From Candidatus Stercoripulliclostridium pullicola (lineage in GTDB: Bacteria > Bacillota > Clostridia > Christensenellales > DTU072), in the NCBI GenBank assembly GCA_017694145.1, contig JADINF010000074.1:1-10970 (forward strand): 10,970 nt of DNA. The letters run 5' to 3'. The position numbers were made by a program, and so were the translations under genes. Each line of letters opens with the position of its first letter. Positions within the stretch are counted from its first letter, which is position 1. Below, piece by piece: positions 5,672 through 10,970 of the stretch. The notes under the pieces were generated by a model. It was given only the letters and a program-made list of their open reading frames with translations. It did not search any database and had not been told where the DNA came from.

Positions 5672-7252
5672 TTATTCTTTGATAACGGAATGCTCCCAGC
5701 AATCGGGGCTTTGGTATCCCATAAGCTCGACTACGGTAGCCGCGACGTTCGCAAGTCCGATATTTCCTTCGGCTTCGAGAGCCTTGACGGAAGAATTGTA
5801 AATAATGAAAGGCACGGGGTTTAAGCTGTGCGCGGTACGCACCGCGAGAGCGCCTTTTTTATTTCTCTCGAGCATCTGATCGGCGTTGCCGTGGTCGGCG
5901 GTTATCACGAGCACGGAATCGGTCTCGTCGATGACGGGAAGTATGCGCGCGATACCGAGATCCACCGCTTCCACTCCTATTACGGTAGCGTCCATATTGC
6001 CGGTGTGTCCGACCATGTCGCCGTTGGGGTAATTGAGGCGGATGAAGCCGTATTTACGGGAGCGTATCGCTTCGATGACCTTATCGGTTATCTCTGCGGA
6101 TTTCATCCAGGGGCGTTCGTCGAACGACACTTTGTCGGAAGGTATCTCCTCGAAAGTTTCCAGTTTTTCGCTGAATTTCTCGCTGCGGTTACCGTTCCAG
6201 AAATAGGTCACGTGACCGTATTTCTGCGTTTCGGACACCGCGTACTGCGCGACGCCTTTCTCGACGAGGAACTCGCTCAAGGTGTGTTTGATGCAGGGAG
6301 GCTCCACCAAAAATCTCTTGGGAAGCGCGAGATCTCCGTCGTACTGGAGCATTCCGGCATAAAGTACGTCGGGCACTCTGCCTCTGTCGAAAGCGCTGAA
6401 AGCGGGATCGTCGAAGGCTTCGCTTATTTCGATGGCGCGGTCGCCGCGGAAATTGAAAAGAATAACGGAATCGCCGTCCTCTATCGTGCCCACGGGTTTG
6501 CCGTTCTCGGTGATGACGAAAGGAGGAAGATCCTGATCGATGACGCCCTCGTTCTCTTTACGGTACGTTTCTATGGCTTCGGTCGCGGAAGCGAATCCCC
6601 TGCCCTCTCCGTGCACGTGGACGTCGTAACCCTTCTTTACCATATCCCAGTTGGCGCGATAGCGGTCCATCGTTATCTTCATTCTGCCGCCGCCGGAAGC
6701 GATTTTGCCGTCGAAGCCCGCGGCGTTGAGTTCGGCAAGTTTTGCTTCGAGTTCGTCAACGTATACGAGCGCCGAAGTGGCGGGAACGTCCCTTCCGTCG
6801 AGAAGGATATGCACGCGCGCTTTCTTGATACCCTGCGCTTTGCAGGCTTCGAGCATATTCAGAAGGTGAGAGATGTTCGAGTGTACGTTGCCGTCCGACA
6901 AAAGCCCTATGAAATGCATCGTCGAAGAATTTTTAAGGCAATTCTCTTTGAGTTCCGTCCACGCCTTGGAAGCGTATATCGCGCCCGAAGAAATACTTTC
7001 GTTGACGAGCTTCGCTCCCTGCGAATAGATCTGTCCGCAACCGAGCGCGTTGTGACCCACTTCCGAATTGCCCATATCGTCGTCGGAAGGAAGCCCCACG
7101 GCGGTGCCGTGCGCTTTGAGATAGGTGTGCGGGCAAGTCGCAAGCAGCTTGTCGAGCGCGGGAGTGCGCGCTTCGGTAACGGCGTCGCCTATCCCGTCTG
7201 CGGATCTACCGACGCCGTCCATTACTATCAGAACGACCTGTTTCTTGTCCAT
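5672..7252 (-). CDS. gpmI: 2,3-bisphosphoglycerate-independent phosphoglycerate mutase
   Basis: Interconverts 3- and 2-phosphoglycerate in glycolysis using two bound metal ions (Mn type) and a phosphoserine intermediate. The 526 residues include the metal-binding MDGVG at 11-15, the catalytic serine S63 in DDDMGNSEVGH, the LLDGRD motif, GRMKITMDRY, FNFRGDRAIE, NYPNGDMVGHTGN and the terminal ITADHGNAD metal site. The length and the ITMDRY and FRGDRAIE motifs fit the slightly longer subtype of this family (normal forms are about 510). It starts 4 bases after the tpiA stop codon and shows no recognisable ribosome binding site, so translational coupling to tpiA is likely. It is the last gene of the glycolytic unit and is followed by a hairpin. 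Confidence 0.96.
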   Translation of the reverse strand: MDKKQVVLIVMDGVGRSADGIGDAVTEARTPALDKLLATCPHTYLKAHGTAVGLPSDDDMGNSEVGHNALGCGQIYSQGAKLVNESISSGAIYASKAWTELKENCLKNSSTMHFIGLLSDGNVHSNISHLLNMLEACKAQGIKKARVHILLDGRDVPATSALVYVDELEAKLAELNAAGFDGKIASGGGRMKITMDRYRANWDMVKKGYDVHVHGEGRGFASATEAIETYRKENEGVIDQDLPPFVITENGKPVGTIEDGDSVILFNFRGDRAIEISEAFDDPAFSAFDRGRVPDVLYAGMLQYDGDLALPKRFLVEPPCIKHTLSEFLVEKGVAQYAVSETQKYGHVTYFWNGNRSEKFSEKLETFEEIPSDKVSFDERPWMKSAEITDKVIEAIRSRKYGFIRLNYPNGDMVGHTGNMDATVIGVEAVDLGIARILPVIDETDSVLVITADHGNADQMLERNKKGALAVRTAHSLNPVPFIIYNSSVKALEAEGNIGLANVAATVVELMGYQSPDCWEHSVIKE

Positions 7253-7256
7253 AATT

Positions 7257-8003
7257 TTAATAATTTACGACTTTAGCGAAATCTTCCGCTTTGAGAGAAG
7301 CGCCGCCGATAAGTCCGCCGTCGATCTCGGGCATAGCCATGAGCTCGGAAGCGTTCTTCGGATTCATGCTGCCGCCGTACTGGATACGCATGGCGTTCGC
7401 GGCGGTCCTGCCGTACAGTTTGCGCAGAGCCTTACGGATAACGGCTATGGTGTCGTTGGCGTCCTGAGCCGTCGCGGTCTTGCCGGTGCCGATAGCCCAT
7501 ACGGGTTCGTAAGCGACTACTATGCTCTTGAGCGCTATCTTCTCGAGTCCTTCGAAAGCGCCGTTGATCTGCCTCGTGACCACTTCGTTGGTCTTGCCCG
7601 CCTCGCGTTCTTCGAGGGTTTCGCCTACGCAGATGATGGCTTTGAGTCCGGCGCCGACGGCTGCCTTCACTCTCGCGTTCACGGAAGCGTCGGTTTCGCC
7701 GAAATACTGCCTTCTCTCGCTGTGTCCGACGATAACGTATTCGACCTTGAGCTCTTTAAGCATTTCAGCGGAGATCTCTCCGGTGAAAGCGCCTTTGGGC
7801 GCCCAGTGCACGTTCTGCGCTCCGAGCTTGATCTTGGTGCCGCGGATAGCCTTGCGGGCGGTATCTATATCGGTAAATGGTACGCATACCACTACTTCGC
7901 ATTTCGCGTCTTTCACGAGAGGAGCGAGCTCGGTAAGCAACGCCTTGGTTCCTGCGTTGGTGTTGTTCATCTTCCAGTTGCCTGCAATGATAGGTCTTTT
8001 CAT
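7257..8003 (-). CDS. tpiA: Triosephosphate isomerase
   Basis: Interconverts dihydroxyacetone phosphate and glyceraldehyde 3-phosphate. From the chosen start the protein has 248 residues, the normal length. Catalytic residues are K11 in GNWKMN, H94 in VGHSERR, and E166 in AYEPVWAIGTG with the flexible loop following. Near the C-terminus YGGSMNPKNA and DGGLIGGASL form the phosphate-binding loops. Two in-frame ATGs lie at 8009 and 8003. I prefer 8003 because it gives the family-standard N-terminus (MKRPIIAGNWKMN) and 8-base spacing from the GGAG site, while 8009 is only 2 bases from it. It lies 161-167 bases after pgk, across a structured spacer, and 4 bases before gpmI. Confidence 0.97.
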   Translation of the reverse strand: MKRPIIAGNWKMNNTNAGTKALLTELAPLVKDAKCEVVVCVPFTDIDTARKAIRGTKIKLGAQNVHWAPKGAFTGEISAEMLKELKVEYVIVGHSERRQYFGETDASVNARVKAAVGAGLKAIICVGETLEEREAGKTNEVVTRQINGAFEGLEKIALKSIVVAYEPVWAIGTGKTATAQDANDTIAVIRKALRKLYGRTAANAMRIQYGGSMNPKNASELMAMPEIDGGLIGGASLKAEDFAKVVNY

Positions 8004-8011
8004 TTTCATTT

Positions 8012-8015
8012 CTCC
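8012..8015 (-). promoter_or_regulatory. Ribosome binding site of tpiA (start-deciding)
   Basis: The minus strand reads AAAAAGGAGAA directly before ATGAAAATG. The GGAG core is 2 bases from the first ATG (8009) and 8 bases from the second (8003). The second spacing is the functional one, so translation should begin at 8003. Confidence 0.7.
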
Positions 8016-8035
8016 TTTTTATGAATATATAGGAA

Positions 8036-8051
8036 GCGCCGCGCGCGGCGC
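8036..8051. repeat. Perfect 16-base GC palindrome in the pgk-tpiA spacer
   Basis: GCGCCGCGCGCGGCGC is its own reverse complement and lies 20 bases before the tpiA ribosome binding site. As RNA it could fold into a 6-base stem with a 4-base loop or dimerise. On the minus strand it is followed by TTCCTATATATTC, with no T run, so it is not a convincing intrinsic terminator. Confidence 0.55.
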
Positions 8052-8071
8052 GCCGATTGTCACTGTTTCAT

Positions 8072-8107
8072 ACCGACCGCGTCCGCGTTGTCTGCGCGGA
8101 CGTCGGT
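8072..8107 (-). other. Large imperfect hairpin in the pgk-tpiA spacer
   Basis: CGTCCGCG pairs with CGCGGACG across a 7-base loop, and the stem continues with ACCGA/TCGGT after a 3-base bulge on one side, giving 13 pairs. It lies between pgk and tpiA in the transcribed spacer, and no T run follows on the minus strand. An RNA processing or stabilising structure, or a member of an intergenic repeat family, are possibilities. A weaker AT-rich stem, TTTTAC-GCGA-GTAAAA, sits closer to pgk at 8143-8158. Confidence 0.55.
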
Positions 8108-8170
8108 CGCGACTTTTAACGGTTTAAGGCGGAAAACTTATGTTTTACGCGAGTAAAAAGTAATTTTTGA

Positions 8171-9442
8171 TTATTTATTGTCAAGACAAGCCACTCCGGG
8201 GAGTTCGAGCCCTTCGAGGAATTCGAGAGAAGCGCCGCCGCCCGTGGAAATATGAGTCATCTTATCGGCAAATCCGAGCTGTTTGACCGCCGCTGCGGAA
8301 TCTCCGCCGCCGATTATCGTGGTTGCGTCGGTTTCGGCAAGCGCCTTGGCTACGGCTATGGTTCCCGCCGCAAGCGTGGGATTTTCGAATACGCCCATAG
8401 GTCCGTTCCAGATAACGGTCTTCGCGCTCTTCACGGCGTCCGCGTAAAGCTCGCGGGTCTTGCTGCCGATATCGAGTCCCATCATGTCTTCGGGAATAGC
8501 GTCGGAAGCGACTTCCTTGACTTCCACGGCTCCGTCGATGGGATCGGGGAAGGCTTTGGCGACTACGGTGTCGACGGGAAGAAGCATTTTGACGCCTTTA
8601 GCCGCCGCTTTGTCGATAAGTTCCTTGGCAAGCTCCACTTTGTCGAGCTCGCAAAGGCTGGTGCCTACGCCGTAACCTTTCGCTTTGAAGAAAGTGTAAG
8701 CCATCGCGCCGCCGATGATAAGGGTGTCGACCTTTTCGATGAGGTTATTGATGACGCCGATCTTGTCGGAAACCTTCGCTCCGCCGAGAATGGCGACGAA
8801 GGGACGAACGGGATTCTCGAGCGCGCCGCCCATGACGTCGAGCTCTTTACCGATAAGGAAGCCCGCGACCGCCGCTTCGCACAGACCGTACTGCGCGATA
8901 CCTGCCGTCGAAGCGTGCGCGCGGTGCGCCGTTCCGAAAGCGTCGTTGACGTATATATCGCAGAAACGCGCGAGCGCTTTGCAGAAGTTCTCGTCGTTCT
9001 TGGTTTCTTCCTCGTGGAAGCGGAGGTTCTCTAGAAGCACTACTTCGCCGTCCTTGCAAGCGGCTACGGCGGCTTCGGCGGCGGGTCCTATCACGTCGGA
9101 AGCGAAAGTGACTTTGCCGTCCAGAAGCTCGTTCAAGCGTGCCGCAACGGGTTTGAGGGAGCATTTCTTGAGGGTGAGCGCCACGAGTTCGTCGCGGGTC
9201 TTACCTTCGTCTTCGGGTTTGATCTTCTTGATTTTCTCGTTAAAAATGTTATAAGGTCTGCCGAGGTGGGAGCAGAGTATGACTTTCGCGCCCTGTTCCA
9301 TAAGATATTTGATGGTGGGAAGCGCGCCGTTGATACGGTTCTCGTCGGTGATGACTCCGCCCTTCATGGGTACGTTGAGGTCAACGCGGACAAGGCACTT
9401 TTTACCTTTAACGTTTACGTCTAAAATGGTTTTTTTGTTCAT
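8171..9442 (-). CDS. pgk: Phosphoglycerate kinase
   Basis: Transfers phosphate from 1,3-bisphosphoglycerate to ADP, the first ATP-yielding step of glycolysis. Motifs include RVDLNVP at 19-25, the substrate arginine in DENRI at 33-37, SHLGRP at 58-63, LLENLRFHEEE near 137-146, NDAFGTAHRAHAST, ILGGAKVSDKI, WNGPMGVFE, and the nucleotide-binding GGGDSAAAV and STGGGASLEFLEG at the C-terminus. At 423 residues it is longer than the usual 390-400; the excess lies between HLGRP and SLKPVA (residues 64-94), where a charged stretch replaces a short loop. The ATG at 9442 has AGGAG 6 bases upstream. It heads the pgk-tpiA-gpmI unit behind a strong promoter; no GAPDH gene precedes it here. Confidence 0.97.
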   Translation of the reverse strand: MNKKTILDVNVKGKKCLVRVDLNVPMKGGVITDENRINGALPTIKYLMEQGAKVILCSHLGRPYNIFNEKIKKIKPEDEGKTRDELVALTLKKCSLKPVAARLNELLDGKVTFASDVIGPAAEAAVAACKDGEVVLLENLRFHEEETKNDENFCKALARFCDIYVNDAFGTAHRAHASTAGIAQYGLCEAAVAGFLIGKELDVMGGALENPVRPFVAILGGAKVSDKIGVINNLIEKVDTLIIGGAMAYTFFKAKGYGVGTSLCELDKVELAKELIDKAAAKGVKMLLPVDTVVAKAFPDPIDGAVEVKEVASDAIPEDMMGLDIGSKTRELYADAVKSAKTVIWNGPMGVFENPTLAAGTIAVAKALAETDATTIIGGGDSAAAVKQLGFADKMTHISTGGGASLEFLEGLELPGVACLDNK

Positions 9443-9470
9443 AGTGATCTCCTGACAAAAAATTATTTCC

Positions 9471-9487
9471 GTGAGATATTATATCAC
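9471..9487. promoter_or_regulatory. Candidate operator over the pgk promoter -10 box
   Basis: The plus strand reads GTGAGATATTATATCAC, a 17-base near-palindrome in which only one symmetric pair and the centre fail to match. It covers the perfect TATAAT box and reaches the expected transcript start near 9471. Such a placement is typical of a repressor site, although an AT-rich -10 box favours partial symmetry by chance. The GTGA/TCAC half-sites are 9 bases apart, unlike the 6-base spacing of Crp or Rex sites. Confidence 0.4.
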
Positions 9488-9506
9488 CGAGAAAAAAAGT
9501 CGGCAA
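9478..9506 (-). promoter_or_regulatory. Predicted sigma-70/sigma-A promoter of pgk-tpiA-gpmI
   Basis: On the minus strand TTGCCG (9506-9501) is followed after 17 bases by a perfect TATAAT (9483-9478). Upstream of the -35 box is a long A/T tract (about 9507-9560), resembling an UP element. The transcript would start near 9471, giving a leader of about 28 bases to the pgk ATG. Confidence 0.75.
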
Positions 9507-9560
9507 TAATATTTTTATAAAAATTATAAAATTCCTACAAAATAATTGAATTTTTACGAT

Positions 9561-9580
9561 AAAATCGTCCGACCGATTTT
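9561..9580 (-). terminator. Possible weak terminator after dus
   Basis: AAAATCG-TCCGAC-CGATTTT forms a 7-base stem with a 6-base loop touching the dus stop codon. On the minus strand the second arm ends in TTTTATCG and an AT-rich stretch follows. The stem is mostly A-T, so termination may be weak. It separates the mazG-dus unit from the pgk promoter. Confidence 0.4.
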
Positions 9581-10536
9581 CATGACAGGCGGCTGAAATC
9601 CTCTGCGACCCCGTAAATATCTTCGGCGGAAGTCGCGGCGAAGGCTTTGAGTTTGAGTTCTTTGCCGCCGCGCAAGCCGTAAGCGTAAGCCGCGATATGC
9701 TTTTTCATACAGTTTACAGCCACTTTTTCGGGCATCACCGCGGAAATTATCTCAAAATGCTCTTTGATGAGCGCGCCTCTGTCGATAAGCGGAGTTTCTC
9801 CCCCGAGCTCCGCGAAAATATACGGTCTGCCCATGGCGGCGCGCGCTACCGCCACGCCGTCGGCGCCCGTTTCCTCCAAAGTGCGGAGATAGGAATCTCT
9901 GTCCGTGACGTCGCCGTTGGCGATAACGGGTATCGAAACGCTCTCCTTGACCCTCTTGATTATTCCCCTGTCGGACTTTCCGGAATAATACATGTCGCGC
10001 GTCCTGCCGTGCACGGTGACCGCGGCGGCGCCCGCGGATTCTATTACCGCGGCTATCTCGGGGGCGTTGCGCTCCTCCCCGGAAAATCCCGCTCTTATCT
10101 TCGCGGTAACGGGACGATCTCCCGCGCTCTCCACCGCCGCCGCGACGACCTCTTTGAGCCTCACGGGATCGCGCATCAGCGCGGAACCTTCGCCGTTACG
10201 CACGATTTTAGGTACGGGACAACCGAAATTAAGGTCTATGAGTTCGAATTTTTTTACGGCGGGATGCTTCACCGCCTTCGCTATGAATTCTGGCTCGCTT
10301 CCGAAAAGCTGTACGGCGAGTATCTTTTCGCGCGGATCCGTCGCAAGGAGCGCCGCCGTATTGTCGCTGCCGTAAACGAGTCCTTTGGCGGAGATCATCT
10401 CGGTGTGCGCGAGCGCCGCGCCGTAACGGTACGCGAGCACCCTTTGCCCCACGTCGCTGTAGCCCGCTACCGCAGGCATCACGAGATCGTTATCGAGAAT
10501 GAGATTGCCTATTTTAAGCCCGCGCTCCGAAGCCAT
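9580..10536 (-). CDS. dus: tRNA-dihydrouridine synthase (Dus family)
   Basis: Flavin-dependent enzyme that reduces uridines in tRNA D-loops. From the chosen ATG it has 318 residues, normal for the DusB-like group. It is a TIM barrel beginning LKIGNL with the flavin-binding VMPAVAGYSD, then VQLFGSEP, LNFGCPVPKIVRNGEGSAL with the catalytic cysteine near residue 106, VTAKIRAGF, VTVHGRTRDMYYSG, VIANGDV and GVAVARAAMGRPY. The C-terminal helical domain carries MKKHIAAYAYGLRGG. An in-frame TTG at 10560 would add 8 residues overlapping mazG. I prefer the ATG at 10536, 4 bases after the mazG stop codon, where TAGGGCG immediately precedes it. Which tRNA position it modifies cannot be told from sequence alone. 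Confidence 0.94.
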   Translation of the reverse strand: MASERGLKIGNLILDNDLVMPAVAGYSDVGQRVLAYRYGAALAHTEMISAKGLVYGSDNTAALLATDPREKILAVQLFGSEPEFIAKAVKHPAVKKFELIDLNFGCPVPKIVRNGEGSALMRDPVRLKEVVAAAVESAGDRPVTAKIRAGFSGEERNAPEIAAVIESAGAAAVTVHGRTRDMYYSGKSDRGIIKRVKESVSIPVIANGDVTDRDSYLRTLEETGADGVAVARAAMGRPYIFAELGGETPLIDRGALIKEHFEIISAVMPEKVAVNCMKKHIAAYAYGLRGGKELKLKAFAATSAEDIYGVAEDFSRLS

Positions 10537-10540
10537 CGCC

Positions 10541-10970
10541 CTATGCTTGTTTGCCCTCAAACGCCTTGGATTCCTGATAGAACTTTTCCATCACGTCGAT
10601 ATTCTCTTTCGTGAGTTCGACGCCCGCTTCGCGGCACTTTTTTTCGACGTACAGAAATCTTCTTATGAAGCGGTTTGTGGTCCCGTTCAACGCCGTTTCG
10701 GGGTCTATATCGTACATTCTCAACGTATTGACCACCGCGAAAAGCATGTCGCCGCCTTCCTTCTCGCGCTCCTCGGGCGAAGTCGCCGAGTCGAATTCTT
10801 TAACCTCCTCGAGTATCTTCGCCTCGGCGTCGCCTGCGCATGCGAAATCGAATCCTGTTTTCTTTATTATTTTCTGCACCTTGTAAGCTCTCATCAGCGC
10901 GCCGAAAGTGACGGGCACGGAAGCTATCTTATCCTCGATGCCGCGATAACCCTTTTCTACGGCTTTGGCT
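10541..10970 (-). CDS. mazG: MazG-family nucleoside triphosphate pyrophosphohydrolase (partial, N-terminus off the window)
   Basis: All-alpha NTP pyrophosphohydrolase that hydrolyses (deoxy)nucleoside triphosphates to monophosphates and pyrophosphate. The frame is open to the right edge, giving 142 residues before the stop; the first visible codon is not the true start. The visible part matches the C-terminal MazG domain: FGALMRAYKVQKIIKKTGFD, the metal-binding EEVKE followed by EKEGGDMLFAVVN (the E-x-x-D pair), then DPETAL, NRFIRRFLYVE. A GTG at 10918 could act as a start but cuts into the conserved LMRAYK lead-in, so the gene very probably extends upstream. It is followed after 4 bases by dus, suggesting one transcript. 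A full two-domain MazG, or a fusion to a tetrapyrrole methylase-like domain as in Bacillus YabN, are both possible upstream. Confidence 0.9.
   Translation of the reverse strand, partial: AKAVEKGYRGIEDKIASVPVTFGALMRAYKVQKIIKKTGFDFACAGDAEAKILEEVKEFDSATSPEEREKEGGDMLFAVVNTLRMYDIDPETALNGTTNRFIRRFLYVEKKCREAGVELTKENIDVMEKFYQESKAFEGKQA

Noticed and set aside
5493..5702. A 69-residue minus-strand open frame between gpmI and atpB with hydrophobic stretches
   Set aside because: It overlaps the gpmI 3' end, runs through the terminator hairpin and ends inside the atp promoter, so it is not a plausible membrane peptide gene.
5828..7276. A 482-residue plus-strand open frame opposite gpmI
   Set aside because: It is antisense to a gene with complete catalytic motifs, contains no recognisable domain and is rich in residues typical of reversed codons. 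It is a by-product of codon bias.
10541..10918. mazG as a complete 125-residue gene starting at GTG 10918
   Set aside because: The frame is open to the window edge and the upstream residues continue the family pattern, so the gene is most likely truncated by the window.
1..10970. CRISPR arrays, insertion sequences, tRNA or rRNA genes, phage or defence genes
   Set aside because: No direct repeat arrays, transposase-like frames or RNA gene signatures were seen; the window is filled by housekeeping genes with short spacers, none over 300 bases.

Overview
The window is a compact stretch of bacterial core-metabolism genes, all on the minus strand, so transcription runs from high to low coordinates. 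The proteins resemble those of Bacillota, class Clostridia. Together with the moderately GC-rich coding sequence, heavy use of ATA for isoleucine, clear GGAGG-type ribosome binding sites and AT-rich sigma-70/sigma-A promoters, this suggests an uncultured gut-type clostridial lineage (Christensenellales-like is my guess). That placement is inference from protein flavour; no marker gene here settles it.

Layout in transcription order. (1) 10970-9580: the C-terminal part of a MazG nucleotide pyrophosphohydrolase, cut by the window edge, followed almost directly by a dus tRNA-dihydrouridine synthase. (2) 9506-5616: a glycolytic unit, pgk - tpiA - gpmI, with a strong promoter carrying a near-palindrome over its -10 box, a structured pgk-tpiA spacer, and a GC-rich hairpin after gpmI. 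(3) 5506-1: an F-type ATP synthase operon, atpB - atpE - atpF - atpA - atpG - atpD, with its own promoter. atpD runs off the left edge; atpC would be expected beyond it. The two operons supply ATP by substrate-level phosphorylation and by interconversion of ATP with the ion gradient.

The main result is in the ATP synthase operon. There is no atpH (delta subunit) gene in its usual place between atpF and atpA; only 6 bases separate those genes. Instead AtpA is about 80 residues longer than normal, and its first ~74 residues read as the C-terminal domain of the delta subunit. The delta N-terminal helical domain is not found in the window. The apparent product is a delta-CTD/alpha fusion, which would place three delta C-terminal domains on each F1 head instead of one delta subunit. 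The known subunit fusion I can name is b-delta in mycobacteria; I do not recall a described delta-alpha fusion.

Smaller points of interest are a mixed ion-binding signature in the c subunit, an Asn-to-Ala change next to the essential arginine of subunit a, a ~20-residue insertion in PGK, and several palindromes in the intergenic regions.
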